DNA of 64,000 nt from the NCBI GenBank assembly GCA_905250025.1, contig CAJNOJ010000037.1:186001-250000 (forward strand). Direction: 5' to 3'. Made by a program: the position numbers and the translations under genes. Source of the DNA: Adineta ricciae. Lineage: Eukaryota > Rotifera > Eurotatoria > Adinetida > Adinetidae. Position 1 is the stretch's first letter. Each line of letters starts with the position of its first letter. Shown one piece after another: positions 1-11,351 of the stretch. A model generated the notes under the pieces. It had not been told where the DNA came from. It searched no databases and saw only the letters and a program-made list of their open reading frames with translations.

Positions 1-1141
<1,141 letters not shown>

Positions 1142-2004
1142 TTAAACAATAATACGAGACAAAGGTATTAACAATAAATGATAATTTTGAGTCGGACGGG
1201 AATAAGGAAAAAAGTCTTCTAGTTGCTTTTTTTGTTCTGGTTTTTCTCAGAGATTTTTCGACATTTTTGCCCTTTTTTTTCTAGTTGATGATTGAATAAT
1301 ACACTAATTATCGAGAAAAATATTTCTGCTCTCTCTATGATCTATAAGTTTCAAAACAAAATTATGCGAAAAGAACATGAGAAATAACAAGATGCGTGGC
1401 CATTTCTAACGGTATCGATACTCTTTTTTGAAGACATAAAAACAAATACATACACACACTGTCTCTGTCTAGATGCAAACGACTAATGAAAATGACTTTC
1501 TCACAAAATCACATGTGCGCGTGAAAATGTTTGAGTAGACTTCGGATGACTAGTTTTCCGTATTTTTCTGTTTTTCGATAATTCATTTGACGAGACGAGT
1601 CAGCTATGCACTTTAGTCAACACCGCGATGGAGAACAGAAGAACTGTTTTGATTGACTGCCGAACAGCCAATGATCTTTTTCGAAGTAATTTTATTTATG
1701 AATATTACTTTATTTCAGATTTTGTATTTCAAAGGAAATAGATGTTTTGTTCAAATAATAAATTATTCCAGTCAACATGAGCAAATGCATTTGTTGACAT
1801 GTACGAGATGGTATGAAAACGGGAAGAATCCTGTGTACTCATTCTTGTCAAACATATTTACATAAATAATCGCGATGTTTTTCGAACTAATATTATGATT
1901 ATATGTGTTGATGAAGCAGAAATCTATGTTTTTATATTTTAGATGAATGGTGAGAACAGTGATGGAAGTAGTAATGAGCGGTAAAGTAGTTCATTTGTCT
2001 TTCT
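1142..2004. other. Intergenic stretch, no gene recognised
   Basis: AT-rich DNA between the divergent PP1 and F-box genes, so it should hold both promoters. A short open frame at 1653-1865 has no recognisable content and I do not call it. A pyrimidine-rich TTTTTATATTTTAG at about 1929-1942 looks like a 3' splice acceptor about 60 bases upstream of the F-box start. It is followed directly by a 13-codon upstream open frame (from 1943). Confidence 0.5.
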
Positions 2005-3763
2005 ATGACAGATTTTAATGCTCGACATCCTTTTAGAACTCAATTGGAATGTTTTCCAGTAGAAATTTTCTACCTTATTTTTGAGTATTTAACCGGTAAT
2101 GAGATTTTACAATCTTTTGCTGATCTTAATCATCATTTCGGTTCACTGGTGAAAAATGTACGTTTGAATACTATTGATTTGTCTTCACATTCCCGCCAAG
2201 CAATTCTTAACTTTTTCAAAACATCCTATGATTCCATCTCTTCTTTTACGCCTTCGATCAAATTTTCCAATCATCAATCACAACCGGATTCCTGTTCGGC
2301 AAATATCGAGCTCGTTTTTTCGTTACTTCTTGATCACCATCGATTACGGTATCTTTGTCAAACTTTACAACAAGTTATATTAATTCGACCAATCATCAAT
2401 ACGAAGATCTCTTTACCGAATACTCTTCTTCAGTCATTTCTCATCTATTCGTTCGAAGATAAAATCATCTTTCGAAAATTTCATTATCGAAACCGAGTCG
2501 ATTGTATTACAATCTGTGATATCAGTAGTCTACGATTAGCATTAGCAGATCATGGAGGAATGTATAATCAGATATTAGTCGATTGTCACAATCCAGTCTT
2601 ACATACGTTTCTTCCGTTTGTAAGACATTTGAAGATTTCTATTCATGATTACAGTCGACAATGGACACACATGTCGCAGTTTATTACTAATAGTTTAGAA
2701 GAAATAACAGTGATTATCATTGATGATCGATTTGAAGATTATCGTGGAGAAAGTTTCAGTACTTTATTTTCAAGTCTTTCGGATACTTGTCGACTTAATT
2801 TCTATTTACAATTCAAATCACGTTTAGTATTAAGACAAACGGATGTTGATATACTTGTTCAAAGTTTTCGTACGGAATTCTACGTACAACATCGATCGAA
2901 TGTGATTGTTCATTTTTGTGGAGCTTGGCTCCGAAATATCCATGATGATACTCTGTCTATTTACACAGATCCATGTTGTACATCGACATTTTCATGGATT
3001 AGTCAAGGAGAAATGATTGGCACGTGTGTAAGTGTCATTCCTTTTCAACTTTTCGTATTCGAAATACTTACCCTTCTTTTAGTTCGATTATGCTAATGTA
3101 AATCAGCTAACACTTGATTTTTGTAGTCGCATGCCTACGACTCCTCTCTCGACAAGTCATTTCCAGAATTTGAAATCTCTACAAATAGTACATCGAGCTC
3201 AGAATTCATTGCATCGATGGCTTCTTCCTCGACATAGTTTATTCGAAGGGACGACAACGCATATCCGACATTTGAATTTTCTTAATGTTGCATGTTTGGA
3301 ATATTTCCTAAAGCAAGCAACGATGTGTCACGCTTTACGACGTATTCGTTACCTTGATATTACAGATACCAATGTCAATTATGCGAGTTTATCTCGACTG
3401 TTAGAAGAAAGACAAGTTATAATGGATATCTACCATTTAAACATCGCCAGTTCATGCCCTTTACAAATCAAAGATATCAAGGCGATTAGTAAAAACTTTT
3501 CAAATCTCCAAACATTACAGTTTTCTATGGAACTGCTTTCTTCATTTATTGAACAACTCAATGCAATAGGAGAACATATTCTGATCAATATGCGCTCGAA
3601 ATTGCATTATATGCATGTACGGTTTGATGAGAAACCACTGACGAATTCGTCAGCGATACCGAGTGAGATACAATTGAGTGATTGGCTGGGTGAAAATCAG
3701 AATCGATTATTACATTTACACGCAATTGAATTGACGCGGAAAGAATTATTTGTTTGGCTGTAA
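2005..3763 (+). CDS. F-box protein, probably LRR-like
   Basis: Predicted substrate receptor of an SCF ubiquitin ligase. Two exons, 2005-3027 and 3083-3763, are joined across a 55-bp intron (GTAAGT..TTTTAG). The junction is phase 0 and keeps the frame: ..MIGTC then FDYANVNQLTLDF. The protein is 567 aa. An F-box-like segment lies at residues 12-50 (LECFPVEIFYLIFEYLTGNE, then ADLNHHFGSLV). The rest has irregular leucine-rich stretches (VRHLKISIHDYS, NQLTLDF, NLKSLQIVH, IRYLDITDTNVNYASLS), as in F-box/LRR proteins, but no clean repeat register. Such proteins are numerous in bdelloid genomes. A polyadenylation signal AATAAA lies at about 3843. Substrate unknown. Confidence 0.8.
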
Positions 3764-4192
3764 ATAAATACCGTTCAGTCGGTTTCTATATATACATAAA
3801 TAAGTAGTGATGTTTTATATTTCAGTGATATAATTTTCTTAAAATAAAGTTCGATTTTGATTTCTGTTTTCTTGTTTTCTTTACTCAATGTTTTTTACAC
3901 GCATAACAGAAACAACTAGATATTGACTTTTCTCGCCGATTAGAATCGCGTTATCAGCGGACATCCTTGACATTGATATACTTAGGTTTTTTTGCGCACT
4001 CACACCGTTCCTAAGATAAGCAACAGAGAAGACGATATAAGAGAAGAACGTTTCTCATTGACGCGACATCCAACGACTTAAGAATGAGATTATCTACAGT
4101 TCGTTATCTATGTTCTAATCTAATTCCATTATCATTGAAAAATCTTATTTTAGATCTGGACTACATCTCGAGCGAGTACCTCGCTACCTTCT
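3764..4192. other. Intergenic stretch with poly(A) signal and possible 5' UTR acceptor
   Basis: Holds the AATAAA of the F-box gene at about 3843-3848. A splice-acceptor-like AATCTTATTTTAG ends at about 4153, about 40 bases before the TBC1D25-like start, and may mark a 5' UTR intron or a trans-splice site. No further coding sequence recognised. Confidence 0.45.
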
Positions 4193-6490
4193 ATGTCGGT
4201 CATTGGATCTGCTCATCCAGATGTTGTCAGAATCAAAGTTTATGTAAGTGAATGTTGTCGATCGATGAGATTCGATTGGATTCTAAATTGCGTTTGTAGA
4301 AACCTAATAGTGATACGAATGACGAAAAACAAGAAACAGGCTCATCGAAAAAATTCTGCATTGATCCACGTCTAACAACTTACCAAACACTTCAATGCCT
4401 AATTGCTCAAGCGTTCGATATTAAAACCGATTTCGTTATCAGTGCTATTCAACGATGTTCAACAACTGGACGAGAACAGATCTCAGCGATTTGGTCCGAT
4501 TGGGATTTAGATGCATCCATTCAAGCTGTTCAGCCAGGTGCATACCTTAGATTACGCTACGATGTCACACCTCGAGAAGAAGGTAACTCATTCTTGAAAA
4601 ATTCCGTTGTTCTACGGAACTTCGTGCGCTATTCAAGGGCTCGACGATTGGGATTTCGTCGGATTGAACGATTTCAATGCAAACATTCGTTGGTTCAATG
4701 TCGATAGTCGCTCCATCATTGCAACTGTCAATCAAACAGCCGGCAAAGCAGCATCCGCATTAAACAAAGCAATCAGTATACGCTCTGTTCTTTCTGTTGT
4801 ATTCCGAAAGTATACACATTTTCTTTTTGCAGATTGGATGTATGGAGGAAATGAACGACGCTGTTCGAAGCCGGTTGGCGATGGGGATATGAGAAAGTTT
4901 CTTGATTCGGAAGGACGTCTCATTTATGTCAATGAACTACGTCAAGCAATTTTCGAAGGTGGTGTCGAACCAGCGTACCGAAAGGTTGTTTGGCGTCATT
5001 TACTGAATATCTTTCCGTTGAATATCACCGGTCTCGAACGTATTGACTACTTGAAGTGCATTGATATTAAATACAAAACGTTCGTATCAGGATGAAGTTC
5101 GTTTTCTCGGAAAGAAGTACTTCTTTTTTATTAGACTGAAGAAACGGTGGACGGATGAACAACATCAAAATGAAAACACGCGATTGATCATGCGTAGCAT
5201 CGAGAAAGACGTGTCAAGAACAGATCGAGCATTCGGGTTCTATGCCGACTCAGGCGATGGTCATGTCAATGTGCAATCATTATTTAATATTCTAATGACT
5301 TATTGTGTTAGTCATCCAAATACAACCTATTGCCAAGGTTTGAACTTGATTCTGAACGAATTTCTGTGAACGCTATTCTTTTGTGTTAGCTATGAACGAT
5401 TACGCTTCGACGATATTGTACGTTATGCGCGAAGAGGCATTAGCGTATGTTTGTTTTTGTTCAATAATGAAACGCATTCGTGCAAACTTCGCGACGGATG
5501 GTGTAGCGATTGCAACGAAGTTTCATCATCTGAAAGTTTTGTTACAATCAATCGACCCTGTTTATTGGAGTTTTCTCGAATCACACGATGCAGGTAGAAT
5601 ATCCCTTGAAGCTTTTATCACAGATTCTTTGGTACACTTCAATCTATTTAGTGAATCTTTATTTTACATATCGATGGTTACTACTTGAATGTAAACGTGA
5701 ATTTCCTTTCAATGATGCTCTCCGTGTACTCGAAGTTATGTGGGCAACATTACCTATTGAAAATGAACCCCCGCAGCTTAGTGAAATATCTCTGATCACA
5801 TCACCATCGGATACTATGATTGCTGAAAGCGTATGTCCTATTCCTTGCGAAGTATCGCAACGTCGATCAATCAGTTGTCCACAATTGCATATAGTCGATG
5901 AATCATTTGCTCGCAAAGTTAAGCATCGTTCTTCTTCATTAGCTTTCTGTACCAAAGAACAATTACTAGCCGTTCTCGAAACTTGTCAACACCAGCAAAA
6001 TTCCGATTCACATTCCACATCCGATGCTTATGAATACCGACGTTCTTCATTGCACCGCTCCAGTACAAAATCGATGTCCAGCAGGTCACGAGAAAAGAGT
6101 CTCGAAAACTCTTTTGCACTTAGTGAAATAGCGGAGTTCGACGGCGAACAACTATCATCATGCAATAACACTTCAGTAAATGCGTCATCACAGAATGCAC
6201 CTATTTCACATTGGCTACAACGTTTGCCCGAAGGTGATACGACATGGCAAGAAGAAGATAATCTATTTCTGATATTTGTTTGTGTATCCATACTGTTAAC
6301 ACATCGAAGTTTTCTGTTGAAGCAGACGACGCTGGATGAACAAGAAATTTCGATGCACTTCGATCGCTATCGCCGTCGAAATAACGGGGAACGAATCCTG
6401 TCGTGTGCTCGAACACTCTACGCACAATATATTCAATGGACAAGGAAGAAACGTGTTGTTGATGATCTCAATCAAATATCACCAACCTGA
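4193..6490 (+). CDS. TBC1D25: TBC1D25-like Rab GTPase-activating protein
   Basis: Predicted Rab GAP; in mammals TBC1D25/OATL1 acts on Rab33B in autophagosome maturation. Exon 1 is 4193-4243 (MSVIGSAHPDVVRIKVY), followed by a 56-bp intron, and at least five more small introns follow. The spliced product has the family order: an N-terminal ubiquitin/PB1-like region (LTTYQTLQCLIAQAFDI, WSDWDLDASIQAV), a linker with DDWDFVGLNDF, then the TBC domain: GGVEPAYRKVVWRHLLNIFP, KDVSRTDRAFGFYA (R finger), NTTYCQAMNDYAS (Q finger), FCSIMKRIRANFATDG and FTYRWLLLECKREFPF. The Q-finger is YCQA where vertebrates have YCQG. A Ser-rich low-complexity tail follows. The match to TBC1D25 rather than other TBC families is strong over the whole TBC domain. 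Poly(A) signal at about 6731. Confidence 0.9.
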
Positions 6491-7333
6491 AGATCATTTC
6501 TTTTTGTTGTTGTTATTTTTGGGTGTTCTGATTCTATGTACGACTGTTTTATTTATCTCATTATATATGTTTTTCTTCTCTTTGAAACATTCGTTGTTAT
6601 TTTGCGCTAAAACGTTAGAAGCATAAGGAGTCATTTTTTGGAAATTAGACAGTGAAAATCTTATTCTCTATTTTGTTGACTGCATAAATTTGATTGTAAT
6701 CATATTTATAACTGTATATTGTATATCGAAAATAAATAGCAGTGTCGGTACTTTCGCAATATGAAATTCAATGTTATTCAAGGACAAAGCGCGTCAGTTG
6801 TTATCGGTGAGTTGTTATTTCGCGGAAAGCGAAGGGATTCTTTGGAAGATTTTGGAAATAATTGCTAGCTACGTTATTTATGCTTTATCATGTGGAAGAC
6901 GATGTTTGAGACATACCGTGAAAATCAGGAAACATTCGTTTGTTCTGCCTTCCTTTTTTATATTGGGAATGGTATTACATGAAAATAGAAGCGGCAAGCA
7001 TAGAATGAAATAATGAGAAAACAAGTTCTAGTTAATTGAAATTTTGAAGTAAATTTGTAGAATTCGGCTATTTTAGGTAGTTCATTGTTGATAATCGTGT
7101 TTTCATAAGAACTTTAAGATTATGGTGAAACACGTGATGAAATGTGTTTGTTTTAGACTTCAACATGATAACAGAAAAAAGTTGCCAAGGTGATTCCTTA
7201 TCTCGATAATATTTCTGTCTAAAACTTCACGTATATATATATATATGTGTATCATCTCAGTTATTTTCCATTAACATTTGGTGATACACATATTCTTAAT
7301 TATTCAGTCTACAAAGGATCACAAAAATTAAGT
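6491..7333. other. Intergenic stretch upstream of the Pro/His-rich gene
   Basis: Contains the poly(A) signal of the TBC gene (AATAAA about 6731) and a TA-run at 7232-7246 that looks like the core promoter of the next gene. An open frame at 6771-7013 has no recognisable content and biased codons, so I do not call it. Confidence 0.45.
7232..7246 (+). promoter_or_regulatory. TATA-box-like run
   Basis: A continuous TATATATA run about 100 bases upstream of the start codon at 7334, ending in TGTGTATCATCTCAG. A similar run precedes the GPCR gene (19531-19545). The position fits a TATA box with a short 5' leader, but it could also be a plain dinucleotide repeat. Confidence 0.4.
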
Positions 7334-7627
7334 ATGAGTTACAATCCATATCAAAACAATTACACACCTCCACCTCCATCGTATGGAGCACCTGGCGGAT
7401 ATTGTCCACCACCTCCTGACTCCATGCCAGGTGGATACTGCCCTCCACCACCTGGTTCGTCCTACCCAGTACCCGGTGGATATACTCCACCCCCGCCAAT
7501 GCCGAGCTACGGAGGAGGTCAAATTCATTATCCCTATGAAGGTTATCAAACGCATGCACCGCCACCAAATTTCTGTCCACCACCACCCCCACATCATCAT
7601 CATCATCATCATCATGGTTACCACTGA
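7334..7627 (+). CDS. Small Pro/Gly/Tyr/His-rich protein with CPPPP repeats
   Basis: A 97-aa protein of unknown function. The start at 7334 (MSYNPYQNNYTPPPPS) is chosen because an upstream in-frame ATG at 7247 would add a stretch of unrelated composition and lies at the TATA-like run. Repeats of the form PGGYCPPPP occur three or four times, each with one Cys (two are YTPPPP variants). The C-terminus has NFCPPPPP followed by eight consecutive His and GYH. There is no signal peptide or membrane segment. The composition suggests a flexible polyproline/metal-binding protein. A paralogue with the same units lies 0.6 kb downstream (8212-8454). AATAAA signals follow at about 7708-7737. Expression is not shown, but the ATG, the TATA run and the paralogue support a real gene. 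Confidence 0.7.
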   Translation: MSYNPYQNNYTPPPPSYGAPGGYCPPPPDSMPGGYCPPPPGSSYPVPGGYTPPPPMPSYGGGQIHYPYEGYQTHAPPPNFCPPPPPHHHHHHHHGYH

Positions 7628-8211
7628 TTCAGAGAAAAACAGATTCTTTCGAAACAATGCTTTGTATTAAATTAATTGTACTTTGTTTTTACACATGAAA
7701 TAATCAAATAAATATGTATTTAACTATACGAGAAATAAAAATCAAACGTAGACTTTATTCTTTGTGTCTTAATATAGAACCCTGCTGAGCGCCAGAGTTA
7801 TCGATAGGCTATACGCGTCGTAATGTTTAGCAAAGCAATTCTTGTGTAAAATCATATTCAATTTTGAAAAACAAATCATTTCACATAATCTGATGCTATC
7901 TATTTGTGTGACAGGGTGAGTAAGACCTTTTGAAATGAAATTAGCACAATAATATACAACTTCTAGATGTTTTTTGCTTATCAATATAAAAAGCAGAACT
8001 TTTTTCCCTTATCTATCGTTTTGACGCAGTTAGGGCGTTGTGTGTTGACGACAATACTTAGTCTCGAAACTGCTTATCGAAATAAAGTGAATCAGATACG
8101 TTAAACATTCGTCATGGTATCATAGGCATATTTAAACACCTCATCTGTCGTCCTTTTCACAATCTATTAGTCTTACTTGCTCAACTCAACTTCTTTCTCA
8201 AATAAATAAAC
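7628..8211. other. Intergenic stretch between the two Pro/His-rich genes
   Basis: Contains 3' end signals of the first gene and, at about 8127, a CATATTTAAAC TATA-like element about 80 bases before the second gene. An open frame on the minus strand at 7769-7984 shows no recognisable content. Confidence 0.4.
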
Positions 8212-8454
8212 ATGGGTAACGAATATTCGGGTCATCATCATCATCACCATCGCCCTCCACATCACCATCACCATTGTCCTCCACCACCACCTGTTCCTGG
8301 TTATTGCCCAGCACCACCACCAGTGCCCGGCTATTGTCCACCGCCCCCAGTTCCTGGTTACTGTCCACCACCACCTGATTATTGTGCACCCCCACCAGTT
8401 CCTGGCTACTGTCCACCACCTCCATCTTATCATCATCATCACCATCATTATTAA
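8212..8454 (+). CDS. Small His/Pro/Cys-rich protein, paralogue of 7334-7627
   Basis: An 80-aa protein of unknown function. It starts MGNEYSG, which fits the N-myristoylation consensus (Gly2, Ser6). A block of six His, then RPP, five His and Cys follow; then five units of the type VPGYCPPPP/VPGYCPAPPP/DYCAPPP; then SY and six His before a final Tyr. One Cys per repeat unit gives regularly spaced thiols beside histidine clusters, which suggests binding of Zn, Ni or Cu, but this is inference. Repeat unit, length and layout match the upstream neighbour, so the pair is a likely tandem duplication. The open frame has clean codon third-position variation (CAT/CAC, CCA/CCT/CCC), as expected for a selected protein rather than a simple repeat. 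Confidence 0.72.
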   Translation: MGNEYSGHHHHHHRPPHHHHHCPPPPPVPGYCPAPPPVPGYCPPPPVPGYCPPPPDYCAPPPVPGYCPPPPSYHHHHHHY

Positions 8455-9468
8455 ACATTTTTGTTACTAAAATTTATTTAAGTCAGTGTAATATTGTCAT
8501 GTACTTTTGCTGTTCTTTTTAAATATAGTACGCTTTTAAAAATCTGATTAAACGGTTTCGAACTTAGCAAATGTATAATAGATTATCAAACCTGCGAGCT
8601 TCTCTTGATGGAACGATCTTGTTATTTTACTATGTGTAACGGCCAGCGTATAGCTATAATTCACCTATGCGCCCTGCTTATAGATGTTGACCTTGCCTCT
8701 TCTTTGTTATGTTATGCACGATGTTTCGTATATAAGCTGTGTTAAATAAAGAAACGAGCGGATTATGAGTGTGCAGATGACACAACACACCATCATGTCG
8801 AAAGACATAGGCAATCACTCTCATAATTCGTCACACTATGCAGCCTCATGGATTCATAATTACTGATGTAAGTGAGATGTGATTAACTTTTGAAAAACAA
8901 TAATCAATGAGTCTTCATAAATTCGAATATGTGCATCCTCGTCTTCGACAGTACAACATAGATGTCACTACAATGTTTGACACGAGCATATTTGCTATTG
9001 GTACGACGACAAGCTACAGCTGTGTGCGTTTGTTTATTGATGATCCACGAATAAGAAAATCATTCCTTGTAACATAAGGAATGGAAACGAGATATTTCGC
9101 TCAAGAGCGATACAGTGTAACAAGTAGTATTTCATTTGATATTGTAGTTTCATAAAATTTCAGTTAGAAAGTCTTTTCAGATGCCCGAGAATTTATCTAA
9201 AGTATCAGAAAAGCGAGGCTTTAAATTAGCACACAGCTCTTCGAATAAAGCCTCACAAACGATAGTATTTTGATATTTCATGATTCAATAATTACTTTCA
9301 ATCATTTACTTCATGAATCAATGTTAATATTTGCGAATGACGTTAAAGGAATCTGTACAACGTAATGATTCAGTCGCGCGTATTGTCAATAGTGTTTATT
9401 GTTATATTCTAAATTGTGAATTGACAATAACTGATTGTGCTGAAGGAAATTTTTCATTTCAGATGTAA
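8455..9468. other. Intergenic stretch of about 1 kb, no gene recognised
   Basis: No convincing coding sequence on either strand. A perfect 8-bp inverted repeat CATTCCTT..AAGGAATG lies at about 9061-9083. The right end carries a splice-acceptor-like TTTTTCATTTCAG ending at 9462, followed at once by ATGTAAATG (9463-9471), in which the last ATG is the start of the next gene. Confidence 0.45.
9463..9468 (+). promoter_or_regulatory. Minimal upstream ORF (ATGTAA) abutting the start codon
   Basis: ATG immediately followed by TAA, directly after an acceptor AG (9461-9462) and directly before the main ATG at 9469. A start-stop element in the leader can stall ribosomes or lower reinitiation. The same AG-ATGTAAA string precedes the tomosyn gene. 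Confidence 0.4.
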
Positions 9469-10363
9469 ATGGATCGTTTAGCAGTTTTGCAATTCGCTTT
9501 ACTTTTACTTGCTGTACCTTTACAATATTTTATTTTAACCAAATGGTCTGCAAAAGATATTGAGCAAACACAAGCGGTTAATAAGTATGTGTTTTTATTC
9601 GAACAATGCATCTTCATACGATCCGAACATCTTTTTTTTTCTAGGTTGACAAACCAAATTAATCAAATCATTCATTATTTATCACCAAACACATGGCTCA
9701 ATTGGATGCTCAGCTTGGTTGTTGAGATTCCGCTCGGATTTAATCCACTCTTACACAAAAGATCATGGCGTCGCGGCATTGAATCTCCTGCAACTGAGGT
9801 GTATTTCGTCAGAGAGAAATATGGATACTTTGGAAGTAAGTTTTCAAATAAACTCAAGTGACTGTGAATAAAATGGTGATTGTTGTTCTAGCTTCACCAA
9901 ATATTCGATCACCTCGATCGGAATATGTCAAATTTCATGTTGGGCAGGTAATTCGACATAAACTTTACGGTTATCGTGCAGTTATTATCGGCTGGGATGA
10001 AATCGCTTCTGCACCTGACGAATGGCTAGACGAGCACCATCAAGGACATCCAGTTCGTTTCTTTTCACGAAATAATTCTTTTCACAAAGTTGTCGTCTTA
10101 TTTTAGGAATACCGAACGCAGCCAAACTATTCAGTTCTACTCGATACAAGAGACCGTCGAACTCATAAGACATACATACCACAAGAACATATCGAAGTGA
10201 TTAAAAATACTAAAGTACGTACATAACAACGATTGATGATTTATTTGACTGTTTTCCTTCGATTCAGATTGTCAATGCACAACTAAGTGACTATTTCACG
10301 TTTTTCGATGGTAGCCAATACATCATGCAACAATGGTTACAAGAACAATATCCACACGATTAA
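9469..10363 (+). CDS. Membrane-anchored YccV-like (hemimethylated-DNA-binding domain) protein
   Basis: Five exons join to about 190 aa. Residues 5-25 (LAVLQFALLLLAVPLQYFIL) form a hydrophobic signal-anchor. The C-terminal half matches the YccV/HspQ-like domain (PF08755 type) also found in FBXO21 and POLDIP2: VKFHVGQVIRHKLYGYRAVI, GWDEIASAPDEWL, NYSVLLDTRDRRTHKTYIPQ, then DYFTFFDGSQYIMQQWL to the stop at 10361-10363. Junctions seen: K|LTN after 9584, G-T-SPN near 9837, HP|EYRTQP near 10050 and K|IVNAQL near 10214. The domain name comes from bacterial proteins; no DNA-binding role should be assumed in animals. The acceptor and ATGTAA just upstream fix the start. Confidence 0.82.
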
Positions 10364-10476
10364 TGACACAACCATGTTGTTATTTCTCTGTTACACTTGA
10401 ACATTTTTTGTTTGCTTGTTATTTTGTATATGCTTATTCAAATATAAAACTCAGTTAGGATTTTGACGAAACATTC

Positions 10477-10500
10477 GACGAGAAACTTCATTTTCTCGTC
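10477..10500. repeat. Perfect 9-bp inverted repeat (hairpin)
   Basis: GACGAGAAA (10477-10485), a six-base loop, then TTTCTCGTC (10492-10500). It lies between the YccV gene and the retrotransposon and could be in the 3' UTR of the former or the 5' region of the latter. Confidence 0.5.
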
Positions 10501-10601
10501 TCAATACGTGTATATTTCTTCATCACTGTGAAGGCAAACATGAAGCAACATCCTAAAAATGCCCAACAATAAATGAATTTAGATGTGAGTTAGTAGAACA
10601 A

Positions 10602-11312
10602 TTGAAAAAGCGTCCAGATCTTTTACCCTCGAATGTGCAACTATTTATACCAACAGAACTTCGAAACAAAAACGAAAAAAACAATCATATTCTTAAAAAT
10701 AACTCATTCAATAATCAAATACAACATTCTCAACAACAGCAACATATTCAACTACAGCAAACCTATTCTTACGATGCTAATGAATGGCCAAAATTGAATG
10801 GAATCACAAGAAATACTACATCGTCATTGATGAAATGGACTCCTTTATCTACAGAAACTAATGCATTATCGAATGAAATGATTAAAGCACAAAGTGATTT
10901 AGATATGCTGAAAAAAAGATACGAACAACAAGAAAAAAATCTTACATTAAAACTAAGTGAACAAAGATTACAACTAGGAACAATTCTATCGTTATTATTG
11001 GTACAAGTTCAACAACAACACGAGAGTTTAAATTCACTATTTTCAGTTATGAAAGAAGTCGTACCATTGGTCACAAATTCTTTGGCTATATGTCAAATAC
11101 TTGCTACAAAAACAATCCAATCGACATCCGATCTGAGTGAAAAATACAATCTTGAATTACTTGTACAACAAGTACAAACTCCAATCAGCTGTGTCAATAA
11201 TCAAAATGATCTTATCAATAATAAACAACTGGAATTACTTAACTATTTTGCGAAGAACAATGAAATGATGAAACGTGGAATTGAATTATTATCAACAGGT
11301 AATGAACAATGA
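10602..11312 (+). CDS. LINE ORF1-like protein (coiled coil, 5' end degenerate)
   Basis: About 236 aa. The frame is open from 10557 but contains no ATG until within the protein (about 10830), so the copy is 5' truncated, has lost its start, or uses a non-AUG start. The N-terminal part is rich in Asn and Gln (HSQQQQHIQLQQ). The central part (NEMIKAQSDLDMLKKRYEQQ and onward) is a predicted coiled coil, as in ORF1 proteins that bind element RNA. No CCHC zinc knuckle and no RRM motif are visible. It lies 39 bases upstream of ORF2, the usual ORF1-ORF2 arrangement. Confidence 0.6.
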   Translation: MKKRPDLLPSNVQLFIPTELRNKNEKNNHILKNNSFNNQIQHSQQQQHIQLQQTYSYDANEWPKLNGITRNTTSSLMKWTPLSTETNALSNEMIKAQSDLDMLKKRYEQQEKNLTLKLSEQRLQLGTILSLLLVQVQQQHESLNSLFSVMKEVVPLVTNSLAICQILATKTIQSTSDLSEKYNLELLVQQVQTPISCVNNQNDLINNKQLELLNYFAKNNEMMKRGIELLSTGNEQ

Positions 11313-11351
11313 TTTTTTTCTATTTCTCTGAGCCGTCTATTTTTTACTGAT

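Noticed and set aside
6771..7013. 80-aa ORF between TBC1D25 and the Pro/His gene
   Set aside because: No motif, no neighbouring exons; consistent with chance.
7296..7670. Minus- and other-frame ORFs rich in Trp/Met/Val/Ile over the Pro/His gene
   Set aside because: They are antisense or out-of-frame readings of CCA/CAT repeats; the Pro/His frame has the paralogue and a plausible start.
8173..8458. Minus-strand Met/Trp/Asp-rich frames over the second Pro/His gene
   Set aside because: Same shadow effect of the repeated codons.
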